A DNA stretch of 64,000 bases from an uncultured Sphingomonas sp. (GCF_913062585.1 NZ_CAJXWX010000002.1:124001-188000); one strand, 5' to 3'; shown: positions 26,540-36,181, counted from the stretch's first letter. Numbers and translations are program-made. The notes: a model not told the origin generated them from the letters alone.

Positions 26540-29500
26540 GTGCATCTCGTCTTTCGCGAGAGCCATGGGCTGGAGGAACAGGCGGTTCCACAGGATCTGG
26601 GGCAGCGCCCCGGTGATGTGGTCGTGCTGTCCTTCTCCGACAGCGACCTCAGCGCCTTTGCGGCGGGCTGGCGGGCCGGGGGATTCCCCTGGTCGCTGCG
26701 GCTCGCCAATCTGGCGGCGCTGGTTCATCCGCTGTCGGTCGACACCTATGTCGAGCAGACCCTGGTTCATGCGAAGGCGATCCTGATCCGGTTGATCGGT
26801 GGGGCGGCGTACTGGGAATACGGCCTGCGCGAGGTCGAGCGTCTGGCGCGCGAACGGGGCATCGCGCTGGCGGTGCTGGCGGCGGATGGGCGCGAGGACC
26901 GGCGGCTGGCGGCAGCGTCGACGGTGGGTGAGGGGGTGGTTCGGCGGCTGACGGCGTTGTGCGATGCGGGTGGAGCGCAGGCTGCGGCGGTGGCTCTGGA
27001 GGCGCTTGCGGCAGCCGTATCGCCCGTGGCCCTTGCCCCTCCCCAACCCCTCCCCCTGCCGGGAGAGGGGCTAGATGGACCGACGTTGGCCCCAAGCACG
27101 CCCCTCCTGCAAGCGGGAGGGGATGGGGGAGGGCCCTATCCAAAGGCGACACTGCCCGCGGCCTCGCCCCTCCCCAACCCCTCCACCTGCCGTGAGAGGG
27201 GCTTTCAAGTCGCATCCGTCGGAGGCTGGTCCCCGGAGGGCATAACCTGCCCCGCCGCAATCCTGCTCACCGCAACCCGCCCCCGCGTCCTGATCACCTT
27301 CTACCGCGCCTATCTCGCCGCCGCCGACCTCGAGCCCATCGCCGCCCTCCACGCCGCTCTGACCGCGCGAGGCTTCGACCCCGTCGCCCTCTTCGTCCCC
27401 TCGCTGAAGGCCGAGGGCGCGGGCCCCTGGATCGCGCGCTGGGTGGAGGCCCTCGCTCCCGCCGCGATCGTCAACGCCACCGCCTTCTCGGCACGCGGCG
27501 AGGACGACACCACCCCGCTCGACGGCGCGGGCGTGCCGGTGTTTCAGGTCGCGCTATCGACCAGCGATCGGCAGGGCTGGGAGGGTTCGGCGCGTGGCCT
27601 GTCGCCCGCCGACCTCGCCATGCATGTCGTCCTGCCCGAGATCGACGGTCGGCTGTTCGCAGGCGTGGTCAGCTTCAAGCAGCCGGGGGAGCGCGACCCC
27701 GATTTCGACATTTCCTTACGCCTCCACCGTGCGGAGCCCGAGCGGATCGCCGCGGTGGCGGACAAGGTGGCGGGCTGGGCGAGGCTGGCCACGACCCCGA
27801 CGGCGGAGCGGCGGCTGGCGATCCTGCTGTCCACCTATCCGGGCAAGGACTGGCAGGCGGCCCATGCGGTGGGGCTGGACGGCTTTGCCTCGACCGAGGC
27901 GATCCTCGGCGATCTGCGCGAGGCCGGTTATGATGTGAAGGCCCCGTCGGACCTGCCCGCCGCGTTGCTTGCCAACCGGATCGCATGGCCCTTGTCCGCC
28001 TATCACGAAGCGCTGGCCGCTCTTCCCGAAGCCTTGCGGGCCGACCTGCTCGAAAGCTGGGGCGCCGTCGAGGACGATCCGCTGGTGGAGGGCAATGCCT
28101 TCCACTTCCCCGCGCTCACGCTCGGCAAGGCCATCGTCGCGCTCCAGCCCGAGCGCGGGCGGCGGAGCGCGCGGGCGGACGATTATCACGACCTCTCGCG
28201 CTGTCCGCGTCATTCCTATGTCGCCTTCTATCTGTGGCTGCGCGCGCAGGGCATCGACGCGCTGGTCCATGTCGGCGCGCATGGTACGCTGGAGTGGCTG
28301 CCCGGCAAGGCGGTCGCGCTGTCCGACGCCTGCTGGCCCGAGGCGCTGACCCGCGACTGGCCGGTCCTTTATCCCTTCATCGTCAACGATCCGGGTGAGG
28401 CGGCACAGGCCAAGCGGCGGCTGGGCGCGGTGACGATCGGCCATGTCCCCCCGGCGCTCGTGCAGGCGGGGACAGGGGCGGGGCTTGGGCGGCTGGAGGC
28501 GCTGCTCGACGAATATGCCAATGCCGATGGTCTCGACCCGGCGCGCCGCGACCGGCTGCGCGGCCTGATCGCGGAGGAGGCGGAGAGCGTCGGATTGGGC
28601 GAGACGCTGGGTCTGGCGGGGGCGGAGGATCCGCTCGCCCGGATCGACGCATTCGTCTGCGACGTGAAGGATAGCCAGTTCGGCAAGGGGCTGCACGTTT
28701 TCGGGCGCGGCGAGCAGGGCGCGGCCGAGCGCGCGGGGCTGCTCGCTGGACTGGATGGTAAGCGTGTTGCACCGGGGCCATCGGGCTCTCCCTATCGCGG
28801 GCGTGCCGATGTGTTGCCTACGGGTCGCAATCTCTACGCGATCGACCCACGCGCGGTGCCGAGCCGCGCTGCGCAGACGCAAGGGATCAAACTCGCCGAG
28901 GAACTGATCCGCCGGCACATGCAGGAGGAAGGCGACCACCTCCGCACCCTGATCGTCGATCTCTGGGGCTCGGCGACGATGCGCACGGCGGGCGAGGAAT
29001 TCGCCATGGCGCTTCACCTGATCGGGGTCGAGCCGGTGTGGGACCATCGCTCCGAACGGGTGACGGGGTTCGAGGTGATGCCGCTGATGCGCTTCGACCG
29101 GCCGCGCGTCGATGTGACGCTGCGCGTGTCCGGGCTGTTCCGCGATGCCTTCCCGCATCTGGTCGCCCTGTTCGGGCAAGCGGTGCGCGCGCTCGGCCAG
29201 CGTGACGAGGCGGCGGAGTGGAACCCCTATGTCGGGCAGGCGAGCCCACGTGTCTATGGCCCGGCGCCGGGGCGCTACGGCATCGGGCTGGACCCGAATG
29301 CGGGCTATGACGAGGCGGCGCGGATCGAGGCGGGACAGAGCTGGCTGGCGGCGTCCTCCACCGCGCTGGACGATGGCGACCGGCGCGATGTGGAAGGGAT
29401 CGCGGCGCGGGTGGCTGGGGCGCAGGCCTTCGTCCACCTCCACGACCTGCCCGAAAGCGACCTGCTGCTCGCCGCCGATTATGCCGCGCATCAGGCCGGG

Positions 29501-29926
29501 TTCGCGGCGGCGCGGGCGGCCTTGGGGGAGGGGGCCGCGTCGCTCTATCATCTCGACACGCGCGATCCCGCCAACCCCAAAGCGCGGACGCTGGCCGAGG
29601 AGATCGCCCGCACCGTCCATGCCCGTGCCGCAAACCCGCGCTGGGTCGAGGGGATGATGGCGCATGGCTTCCGGGGCGCGGCGGAGATCGCCGCGACGCT
29701 CGACCATCTGGGCAGCTTCGCGCATCTGGCCGACGCGGTGCCCGCCGCGCTGATCGACCTGTATTGGGACGCGACGCTGGCGCAGGACGCGGTGCGCGAC
29801 TTCATGGCACAGGCGAACCCGGCCGCGTTGAAGGCGATGGAGGCGCGCTTTGCCGCGCTCCATGCGGCGGGGCTGTGGCGGACGCGGCGCAACTCGGTGC
29901 TGGCGATGCTGGACGGCGCGGCATGA
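26540..29926 (+). CDS. cobN: Cobaltochelatase subunit CobN with repeat insertion
   Basis: Large porphyrin-binding subunit of the ATP-dependent cobaltochelatase that inserts Co(II) into hydrogenobyrinic acid a,c-diamide. The 1128-residue product begins at GTG 26540. Family blocks include RPRVLITFYRAYL (near residue 250), DDYHDLSRCPRHSYVAFYLWLR, HVGAHGTLEWLPGKAVALS and RNLYAIDPRAVPSRAA. Residues about 160-223 are encoded by a composite palindromic repeat without stops (Pro/Gly/Leu-rich, PPQPLPLPGEGLDG...), at the junction between the N-terminal region and the catalytic body. The AAA partners CobS and CobT are not in the window. It overlaps cobG by 4 bp. Confidence 0.95.
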   Translation: MHLVFRESHGLEEQAVPQDLGQRPGDVVVLSFSDSDLSAFAAGWRAGGFPWSLRLANLAALVHPLSVDTYVEQTLVHAKAILIRLIGGAAYWEYGLREVERLARERGIALAVLAADGREDRRLAAASTVGEGVVRRLTALCDAGGAQAAAVALEALAAAVSPVALAPPQPLPLPGEGLDGPTLAPSTPLLQAGGDGGGPYPKATLPAASPLPNPSTCRERGFQVASVGGWSPEGITCPAAILLTATRPRVLITFYRAYLAAADLEPIAALHAALTARGFDPVALFVPSLKAEGAGPWIARWVEALAPAAIVNATAFSARGEDDTTPLDGAGVPVFQVALSTSDRQGWEGSARGLSPADLAMHVVLPEIDGRLFAGVVSFKQPGERDPDFDISLRLHRAEPERIAAVADKVAGWARLATTPTAERRLAILLSTYPGKDWQAAHAVGLDGFASTEAILGDLREAGYDVKAPSDLPAALLANRIAWPLSAYHEALAALPEALRADLLESWGAVEDDPLVEGNAFHFPALTLGKAIVALQPERGRRSARADDYHDLSRCPRHSYVAFYLWLRAQGIDALVHVGAHGTLEWLPGKAVALSDACWPEALTRDWPVLYPFIVNDPGEAAQAKRRLGAVTIGHVPPALVQAGTGAGLGRLEALLDEYANADGLDPARRDRLRGLIAEEAESVGLGETLGLAGAEDPLARIDAFVCDVKDSQFGKGLHVFGRGEQGAAERAGLLAGLDGKRVAPGPSGSPYRGRADVLPTGRNLYAIDPRAVPSRAAQTQGIKLAEELIRRHMQEEGDHLRTLIVDLWGSATMRTAGEEFAMALHLIGVEPVWDHRSERVTGFEVMPLMRFDRPRVDVTLRVSGLFRDAFPHLVALFGQAVRALGQRDEAAEWNPYVGQASPRVYGPAPGRYGIGLDPNAGYDEAARIEAGQSWLAASSTALDDGDRRDVEGIAARVAGAQAFVHLHDLPESDLLLAADYAAHQAGFAAARAALGEGAASLYHLDTRDPANPKARTLAEEIARTVHARAANPRWVEGMMAHGFRGAAEIAATLDHLGSFAHLADAVPAALIDLYWDATLAQDAVRDFMAQANPAALKAMEARFAALHAAGLWRTRRNSVLAMLDGAA
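27016..27205. repeat. Composite palindromic repeat inside cobN (R5)
   Basis: Three modules: A (around 27021-27070, CCCCTCCCCAACCCC...GAGAGGGG), M (27101-27133, CCCCTCCTGCAAGCGGGAGG and a GATGGGGGAGGG tail) and A' (around 27154-27203). The same A-M-A' order and spacing occur at the cobF stop (38969-39161). It is read through in frame by cobN. Confidence 0.85.
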
Positions 29927-31047
29927 GCGGGTTCGTGGTCAAGGGCTGGTGCCCCGATGCGTGGCGGCCGATGATGGCGGGCGACGGATTGCTCGTGCGT
30001 GTTCGGCCGCCGCTGGGACGGTTGACGGCGGAACAGGCTCAGGGGCTGTGCGAGGGCGCGATCCGGTACGGCAGTGGCCAGATCGACCTGACCAGCCGTG
30101 CGAACCTGCAGATTCGTGGCGCGACCGAGCAAAGCTGGCCCGTGCTGCTGGAGGAATTGCAGGCGCTGGGGTTGGTCGATTCCGATCCGGTACGGGAGGG
30201 GCGGGGCGCGATCCTCGCCAACCCCGACTGGTGCGAAGGCGACGACACCCATTGCATCGCGATCGAACTCCGCGCGCGTCTGGCCGAGTTGCCCGACCTG
30301 CCCGGCAAGGTCGGGTTCGCGATCGATGCCGGGGCCGCGCCGCTATTGACGCAGATCCCCGGCGATTTTCGGATCGAGCGAGCCGGGACGGGCGAATTGC
30401 TGGTGCGCGCCGATGGGTGGGCGAGGGGTGTGGCTGTCACACGCGCGAACGCTGTCGACGCCCTGATCCGGCTCGCGCACTGGTTCGTCGAAAGCGACGG
30501 CCGCATCGCCGGTCGGATGGCGCGCCATCAGGCCGCTTTGCCCGATTGGGCGGACGGCGACGCCATCCCCGCCGAGCCCGCCGCGCCGATCCGGCCGGGC
30601 GCGCGACCGGGGGGCGCGGCCTATGGCCTGCCCTTCGGCCGGATCGACGCCCCGACGCTGGCGACCTTTGCCCGTATGCAGGGTTGCGCCATCCGGCTGA
30701 CGCCATGGCGGATGCTGATCGCGGAAGGCATCGCACCGGCACCCGCCGCTGGAATGCTGCTGACCGACAGCACCATCCTTCATGTCGACGCCTGTGTCGG
30801 TGCCCCGGCCTGTCCGCAGGCGAGCGTCGAAACCCGCGATCTCGCCGCCCGTCTCGCGCCCCTGATCGACGGCCGCCTGCACGTCTCGGGTTGCGCGAAG
30901 GGCTGCGCGCGGGCACGGGCGGCGGACTGGGTGCTGACCGGGCGGGAGGGGGCTTTCGATCTGGCCCGCAACGCCCGCGCCGGGGCCACGCCCCTTCACA
31001 CCGGATTGACGCCCGAGCGGGCGGTCGCGCTTCTCGGAGCCTGTTGA
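29923..31047 (+). CDS. cobG: Precorrin-3B synthase CobG
   Basis: Oxygen-dependent conversion of precorrin-3A to precorrin-3B, the ring-contraction-enabling step specific to the aerobic pathway. The 374-residue protein resembles sulfite/nitrite reductases: ferredoxin-like half (YGSGQIDLTSRANLQIRG), and four cysteines for the iron-sulfur centre in VDACVGAPACPQASVETRD and VSGCAKGCARARAAD. Its ATG overlaps the cobN stop (ATGA). Presence of cobG marks the pathway as aerobic. Confidence 0.94.
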   Translation: MSGFVVKGWCPDAWRPMMAGDGLLVRVRPPLGRLTAEQAQGLCEGAIRYGSGQIDLTSRANLQIRGATEQSWPVLLEELQALGLVDSDPVREGRGAILANPDWCEGDDTHCIAIELRARLAELPDLPGKVGFAIDAGAAPLLTQIPGDFRIERAGTGELLVRADGWARGVAVTRANAVDALIRLAHWFVESDGRIAGRMARHQAALPDWADGDAIPAEPAAPIRPGARPGGAAYGLPFGRIDAPTLATFARMQGCAIRLTPWRMLIAEGIAPAPAAGMLLTDSTILHVDACVGAPACPQASVETRDLAARLAPLIDGRLHVSGCAKGCARARAADWVLTGREGAFDLARNARAGATPLHTGLTPERAVALLGAC

Positions 31048-31676
31048 TGCCCTATAGTTACGAAACCGATGGCGCGGCGATCTATCGCCAGTCCTTCGCC
31101 ATCATCCGCGCCGAGGCGGAGCTGGCCCGCTTCGATGCGGAGGAGGAGCCGGTCGCGGTCCGCATGATCCATGCCGCCGGGCTGGTCGAACTGGCGCCGT
31201 CGATCCATTTCTCAAGCGGTTGCGCGGTGGCCGGGCGGCAGGCGCTGGCGAATGGTGCGGCGATCCTGTGCGACGCGCATATGGTCAGCGAAGGGGTCAC
31301 GCGCGCACGCCTGCCCGCCGACAATCCGGTGATCTGCACGCTTCGCGATCCCGCGGTGCCTGCGCTGGCGAAGGAGATGGGCACGACCCGCTCCGCCGCC
31401 GCGCTGGAGCTGTGGCGGCCGCATCTGGCGGGGTCGCTGGTCGCGATCGGCAATGCGCCGACCGCGCTCTTCCATCTGCTGACCATGCTGGAAGACCCCG
31501 ACTGCCCACGCCCGGCGGCGATCATCGGCTGTCCGGTCGGCTTTGTCGGCGCGATGGAGTCGAAGGACGCGCTGTGGGAGGCGCAGCCGGTCCCCTGCGC
31601 CATCGTGAAGGGCCGCCCCGGCGGTAGCGCGATCACCGTCGCGGCGATCAATGCGCTGGCGAGCCGCGCCGAATGA
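31047..31676 (+). CDS. cobH: Precorrin-8X methylmutase CobH
   Basis: Moves the C11 methyl to C12, forming hydrogenobyrinic acid. The 209-residue protein has catalytic His42 in VRMIHAAGLVEL, then ILCDAHMVSEGV, LAGSLVAIGNAPTALFHLL and AAIIGCPVGFVGAMESKDAL, all characteristic of the family. Its ATG shares one base with the cobG stop, and it overlaps cobI by 4 bp. Confidence 0.96.
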   Translation: MPYSYETDGAAIYRQSFAIIRAEAELARFDAEEEPVAVRMIHAAGLVELAPSIHFSSGCAVAGRQALANGAAILCDAHMVSEGVTRARLPADNPVICTLRDPAVPALAKEMGTTRSAAALELWRPHLAGSLVAIGNAPTALFHLLTMLEDPDCPRPAAIIGCPVGFVGAMESKDALWEAQPVPCAIVKGRPGGSAITVAAINALASRAE

Positions 31677-32404
31677 CGGGGATCGTTCACGGCGTCGGGC
31701 TGGGGCCGGGCGCGGCGGACCTGATGAGCGTGCGCGCCGACCGGCTGGTCCGGGGCGCCCGGCACGTCGCCTATTTCCGCAAGGCCGGACGGCGCGGCCA
31801 TGCGCGCACCATCGTCGACGGAATGCTGCGGGGCGACGTGGTCGAATATCCCATGGACTATCCGGTCACGACAGAGATCGCCTTTACCGATCCGCGCTAC
31901 AACGAATTGCTGTCCGACTTTTACGTCGAGTGCACCGCGCATATCCTGTCGCTGGTGCAGGGCGGCGAGGATGTGGTGGTGCTGTGCGAGGGCGATCCGT
32001 TCTTCTACGGCTCGTTCATGCACCTGCACAGCCGGTTGCGGCCCCACGTGCTCGTCGCGGTCGTGCCCGGCATCACCGGCATGTCGGGCGCTTGGACCGC
32101 CAGCGGCGCGCCGATCACTTGGGGCGACGATGTCCTGACCGTGGCGATGGCGACCTTGCCCGAGGCGGAACTGACCCGCCGCATCGCCGAGACCGATGCG
32201 CTGGTCGTCATGAAGATCGGTCGCCACCTGCCCAAGCTACGCCGCGCCATCGCCGCGGCGGGGCGGTCGGACCAGGCGTGGCTGATCGAACATGCCGCCC
32301 AGGCTGGCGAGCGCGTGCGGCGTCTGGTGGAGGTGGAGGTGGAGGATGCACCCGCCCCCTATTTCTCGATCGCGCTGATCCATGGCCAGGGGCGGCGGCC
32401 ATGA
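31673..32404 (+). CDS. cobI: Precorrin-2 C(20)-methyltransferase CobI
   Basis: SAM-dependent methylation of precorrin-2 at C20 to precorrin-3A. The 243-residue tetrapyrrole methylase has VHGVGLGPGAADLMSVRA at the N-terminus, VVLCEGDPFFYGSFMHLHSRL and VVPGITGMSGAWTASGAPIT, the CobI/CbiL pattern. Start and stop both overlap neighbours by 4 bp (ATGA). Confidence 0.95.
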   Translation: MTGIVHGVGLGPGAADLMSVRADRLVRGARHVAYFRKAGRRGHARTIVDGMLRGDVVEYPMDYPVTTEIAFTDPRYNELLSDFYVECTAHILSLVQGGEDVVVLCEGDPFFYGSFMHLHSRLRPHVLVAVVPGITGMSGAWTASGAPITWGDDVLTVAMATLPEAELTRRIAETDALVVMKIGRHLPKLRRAIAAAGRSDQAWLIEHAAQAGERVRRLVEVEVEDAPAPYFSIALIHGQGRRP

Positions 32405-33150
32405 GCGGCTGGCTGATCGTCGCGGGGCTGGGGCCGGGCGCGGAAGCGATGGTGACGCCCGAGGTGTCGGCGGCATTGGCCGAGGCGACCGATGTGGTCG
32501 GCTATATCCCCTATGTCGCGCGTGTGCCCGAGCGGCCCGGCCTGACCCGCCATGCCAGCGACAATCGGGTCGAACGCGACCGGGCGCTCCATGCACTGGA
32601 GATGGCCGAGGCGGGGCAGCGCGTCGTTGTCGTATCTTCGGGCGATCCGGGGGTGTTCGCGATGGCGGCGGCGATCTTCGAGCGGGTGGAGGAGGACCCG
32701 GCGCGGTGGCACGACCTGGACATCCGCGTCCTGCCCGGCATCACCGCGATGCTGGCGGCGAGCGCGCGGGCGGGGGCGCCGCTGGGCCATGATTTCTGCG
32801 CGATCAACCTATCGGATAACCTCAAGCCGCAGGCGCTGATAGAGCGGCGGCTTGTGCTGGCGGCGGAGGCGGATTTCGCCATCGCGCTCTACAATCCCCG
32901 GTCCAAGGCGCGTCCCGATTCGCTGGATGCGGCCTTTGCGCTGCTCCGTGAGACATGCGACGACGACCGCCCGGTGCTGTTCGCCCGCGCGGTGTCCACG
33001 CCGGAGGAGCATCTGCGTATCGTGCCGCTTCCGCAAGCGCGCGGAGATATGGCCGATATGCGCACCGTCGTCATCATCGGCTCCAGCCGCACGCGGATGA
33101 TCCCGCATGCGGGCCGGCCGATCCTCTACACCCCCCGGACGACGCCGTGA
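32401..33150 (+). CDS. cobJ: Precorrin-3B C(17)-methyltransferase CobJ
   Basis: Catalyses C17 methylation and ring contraction to precorrin-4. The 249-residue protein has LIVAGLGPGAEAMVTPEV, RVVVVSSGDPGVFAMAAAIF, VLPGITAMLAASARAGAPLG, and the CobJ-specific DFCAINLSDNLKPQALIERR. Its last 25 bp overlap the 3' end of cobK, which is on the opposite strand. ATG 32401 overlaps cobI by 4 bp. Confidence 0.95.
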   Translation: MSGWLIVAGLGPGAEAMVTPEVSAALAEATDVVGYIPYVARVPERPGLTRHASDNRVERDRALHALEMAEAGQRVVVVSSGDPGVFAMAAAIFERVEEDPARWHDLDIRVLPGITAMLAASARAGAPLGHDFCAINLSDNLKPQALIERRLVLAAEADFAIALYNPRSKARPDSLDAAFALLRETCDDDRPVLFARAVSTPEEHLRIVPLPQARGDMADMRTVVIIGSSRTRMIPHAGRPILYTPRTTP

Positions 33151-33872
33151 TCCAGCCAGTCCAGCACCTGCGCGACGCTCTCCACCTTCGGGCGATCGGG
33201 GATGAAGGGCCGGTCGATCATCACCACCCGCAGCCCGAGTTCGCGCGCCGCCTCCAGCTTGGCCCGTGCGCCCGAACCGCCCGCATTCTTGGCGACCACC
33301 ATCTGGATGCGATGCGCGCGCAACAAAACCAGTTCGCCCGCCAGCGTGAAGGGACCGCGATCCACGACCAGATGATGGTGCGGCAGTGCGGGCGGATCGG
33401 CGGCATCGACGAAGCGCAGCAGGTAGAAATGCTGCGCAGCATCCGCGAAGTCCCCGATGGTCTGACGACCGAGCGCCAGAAAGACCCGCGCCGCCTCACC
33501 GCCCAACGCAGCCCCCGCCCCCGCCGTATCCGCGACGCGAATCCAGCGGTCGCCGGGACCCGCCTCCCAAGCCGGTCGGGTCAGTGCGAGCAACTCCACG
33601 CCCGCCAACTCCGCCGCCGCGATGGCGTTGGTGCTGATCCGCGCGGCGAAGGGATGGGTGGCGTCGACCAAATGCGTCACGCCCTCGCGGGTCATGTGAT
33701 CGGCCAGGCCCTCGATGCCGCCAAACCCGCCCACACGCGTCGGGATCGCCTGCGCGCGCGGATGGTCGGTGCGGCCCGCATAGCTCAGCACTGCGCGCTC
33801 CCCGCGCGCCGCCAGCGCGGTGGCCAGTGCGCTCGCTTCGGTCGTGCCGCCGAGCAGAAGGATATGGCGCAT
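33126..33872 (-). CDS. cobK: Precorrin-6A reductase CobK, antisense within the cob array
   Basis: NADPH-dependent reduction of precorrin-6A (6x) to precorrin-6B (6y). The 248-residue protein begins MRHILLLGGTTEASALA, has DATHPFAARISTNAI and VVAKNAGGSGARAKLEAA, and ends with RPFIPDRPKVESVAQVLDWL. It is the only reverse-strand gene between cobJ and cobL. Its stop overlaps cobJ by 25 bp and its ATG shares two base pairs with the ATG of cobL (CATG at 33870-33873). The conserved N-termini of both proteins start within a few codons, so the overlap is real. Confidence 0.94.
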   Translation of the reverse strand: MRHILLLGGTTEASALATALAARGERAVLSYAGRTDHPRAQAIPTRVGGFGGIEGLADHMTREGVTHLVDATHPFAARISTNAIAAAELAGVELLALTRPAWEAGPGDRWIRVADTAGAGAALGGEAARVFLALGRQTIGDFADAAQHFYLLRFVDAADPPALPHHHLVVDRGPFTLAGELVLLRAHRIQMVVAKNAGGSGARAKLEAARELGLRVVMIDRPFIPDRPKVESVAQVLDWLDHGVVRGV

Positions 33873-35070
33873 GGCTGACTCCCAGGCGTGGCTGACGATC
33901 GTCGGGATCGGCGAGGATGGCTGGGACGGCCTGACCACCCCCGCGCGTGCCGCGATACTGGCGGCCGATAGCGTGATCGGCGCGCCCCGTCACCTGTCGC
34001 TGCTGGCCGATCAGCGCCGGGCCGAGCGGATCGTCTGGCCGGTGCCCTTTGCCGATGGCGTGCCGATGCTGCTCGAACGGCGAGGGCAGCGGGTGGTTAT
34101 GCTGGCCTCGGGCGATCCCTTCTGGTTCGGGGCGGGGTCGGTCGTGACGCGGCATCTGCAGCCGGGCGAGTGGGTGGCCTATCCGGCACCGTCCACCCTG
34201 TCGCTGGCGGCGGCGCGGCTGGGCTGGCCGGTCGAGACGATCCAGAGCGTCGGGCTCCATGCCCGACCGGTCGAGACGCTGCGCCCGTTTCTCGCGCCGG
34301 GACAGCGAGTGCTGGCGCTGATGCGCGACGGGGCGTCGGTGACGGGGCTGGCGGCGTGGCTGGCCGAGCAGGGCTTCGGCGATAGCGCGCTGACCGTGCT
34401 GGAGGCGCTGGGCGGGCCGCGCGAGCGGGTGCGGGCCTGCACGGCGAACACGCTCGACTGGACTGACATCGTGCATCCCGTGGCGGTGGCGATCGAGCCC
34501 CTCGGCGATGGCCGCGTGCTTCCCCGCGCGAGTGGGCTGGACGATGACTGGTTCGATCATGACGGACAGATCACCAAACGCCCCGTCCGTGCGCTGGCGC
34601 TGTCGGCGCTGGCTCCGCGACCGGGCGAGTTGTTGTGGGACATCGGCACGGGATCGGGATCGGTCGCGATCGAATGGCTGCTGAGCGATCCGACCACCCG
34701 CGCCATCGGCTTCGAGCGCGATCTCGCCCGCCTGGCCCGCGCCGCCGACAATGCGGCTAGGCTGGGGTTGACGCGGCTGGAACTAGTCGAGGGTCATGCC
34801 GTGGCCGAGCTGGCCGAGCGCCCGCACCCAGACGCGGTGTTCGTCGGCGGCGGCCTGTCGCGGCCGCTGGTCGAGGCGTTGCGGACGCTGCCGCGCTGTC
34901 GCCTGGTCGCGCATGCCGTCACGCTGGAGACCGAGGCGCTGCTGGCCGAATGCCATGCCCGTCATGGCGGCGAGTTGCTGCGCATCGAACTGGCGCGCGC
35001 GCGACCGCTGGGCACCAAGCGGGGGTGGAAATCGAGCTATCCCATCGTGCAATGGCGGGTCGCATGGTGA
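33871..35070 (+). CDS. cobL: Precorrin-6B C5,15-methyltransferase (decarboxylating) CobL
   Basis: Bifunctional enzyme of 399 residues. The N-terminal tetrapyrrole methylase half (CobE/CbiE-like; WLTIVGIGEDGWDGL, VVMLASGDPFWFGAG, PAPSTLSLAAARLGWP) is fused to a C-terminal CbiT-like Rossmann methyltransferase (GELLWDIGTGSGSVAIEWLL, PDAVFVGGGLS). It methylates C5 and C15 and decarboxylates the C12 acetate. ATG 33871 overlaps the divergent cobK start. Confidence 0.96.
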   Translation: MADSQAWLTIVGIGEDGWDGLTTPARAAILAADSVIGAPRHLSLLADQRRAERIVWPVPFADGVPMLLERRGQRVVMLASGDPFWFGAGSVVTRHLQPGEWVAYPAPSTLSLAAARLGWPVETIQSVGLHARPVETLRPFLAPGQRVLALMRDGASVTGLAAWLAEQGFGDSALTVLEALGGPRERVRACTANTLDWTDIVHPVAVAIEPLGDGRVLPRASGLDDDWFDHDGQITKRPVRALALSALAPRPGELLWDIGTGSGSVAIEWLLSDPTTRAIGFERDLARLARAADNAARLGLTRLELVEGHAVAELAERPHPDAVFVGGGLSRPLVEALRTLPRCRLVAHAVTLETEALLAECHARHGGELLRIELARARPLGTKRGWKSSYPIVQWRVAW

Positions 35071-35420
35071 TCGCCGGGTTCGGATGCCGGGCGGAGGCGA
35101 GCATGGATTCGTTCCGCAGCGCGCTGGCGGCCACCGGCACGCGCCCCGACGCGCTGGCCGTACCGGTCGACCGGGCGGCGGTGATCGCGCCCTTCGCCGA
35201 GGCGGAGCGGCTCGCCGTCCACACCATCGGTGCCGATCTGTTGCAGGACATCGACACCCCGACCCGCTCGACCGTCAGCATGGACGCGCGCGGCGTCGGC
35301 AGCGTCGCCGAAGCCGCAGCCCTCGCCGCCGCCGGGCCGGGCGCGCGGATCGTCGTGGCCCGTGTAATTTCCTCCGACCGCATGGCCACCTGCGCCATCG
35401 CCCAGGGACCTGAATCATGA
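35064..35420 (+). CDS. cobE: Cobalamin biosynthesis protein CobE (CbiG C-terminal-like)
   Basis: A 118-residue single-domain protein with [41 protein letters not shown] and a [14 protein letters not shown] segment, corresponding to the C-terminal domain of CbiG. In P. denitrificans CobE is required for B12 production but its exact role is unclear. The start is ATG 35064 or ATG 35052 (four residues more); both overlap the cobL stop. It overlaps cobM by 4 bp. Confidence 0.88.
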   Translation: MVIAGFGCRAEASMDSFRSALAATGTRPDALAVPVDRAAVIAPFAEAERLAVHTIGADLLQDIDTPTRSTVSMDARGVGSVAEAAALAAAGPGARIVVARVISSDRMATCAIAQGPES

Positions 35421-36181
35421 CCGTCCATTTCATCGGCGCCGGACCCGGCGCACCCGACCTGCTGACCCTGCGCGGGCGCGACCTGATCGCCGCCTGTCCG
35501 GTCTGCCTCTATGCCGGATCGCTGGTGCCAGAGGCGGTGCTGGCGCACTGCCCGCCGGGTGCCAGAATCGTGAACACCGCGCCGATGACGCTGGACGAGA
35601 TCATGGCCGAGATCGCGGACGCGCACGCCAAGGGGCAGGACGTCGCGCGGCTGCATTCGGGCGACCTGTCGGTCTGGTCGGCGATGGGCGAGCAGGTGCG
35701 GCGGTTGCGCGAAATGGGCATCCCCGTCTCGGTGACGCCGGGTGTGCCGTCCTTCGCGGCGGCGGCGGCGGTGCTGGAGAGCGAGCTGACGCTGCCCGGC
35801 ATCGCCCAGTCGGTGATCCTGACCCGCACCCCCGGTCGCGCCAGCGCCATGCCGGAGGGGGAGTCGCTCTCCGCCTTCGCCGCGACCGGCGCGACGCTGG
35901 CCATTCATCTGTCGATCCACAATCTGGCGACAGTCGTCGCCGACCTGACACCGCATTACGGCGCGGACTGTCCGGTCGCGATCGTCTGGCGCGCGAGTTG
36001 GCCCGAGCAGCGGATCGTCCGCGCGACCTTGTCCACCATCGAGGCGGCCGCCGCCGACGGCCCGGAGCGCACCGCGCTGATCCTGGTCGGCCGCGTTCTC
36101 GACCAGAGCGATTTCGCCGAGAGCCGGTTATACGCCGAAGGCTATGACCGCCGCTATCGCCCCGGGAATAGCCTCGCATGA
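35417..36181 (+). CDS. cobM: Precorrin-4 C(11)-methyltransferase CobM
   Basis: Methylates C11 of precorrin-4 to precorrin-5. The 254-residue protein opens [20 protein letters not shown], then [35 protein letters not shown] and [20 protein letters not shown], the CobM/CbiF signatures. Both ends overlap neighbours by 4 bp. Confidence 0.96.
   Translation: MTVHFIGAGPGAPDLLTLRGRDLIAACPVCLYAGSLVPEAVLAHCPPGARIVNTAPMTLDEIMAEIADAHAKGQDVARLHSGDLSVWSAMGEQVRRLREMGIPVSVTPGVPSFAAAAAVLESELTLPGIAQSVILTRTPGRASAMPEGESLSAFAATGATLAIHLSIHNLATVVADLTPHYGADCPVAIVWRASWPEQRIVRATLSTIEAAAADGPERTALILVGRVLDQSDFAESRLYAEGYDRRYRPGNSLA

Noticed and set aside
27016..27205. Possible frameshift or split of cobN at the repeat
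   Set aside because: The frame stays open through the repeat and family motifs continue in the same frame on both sides.
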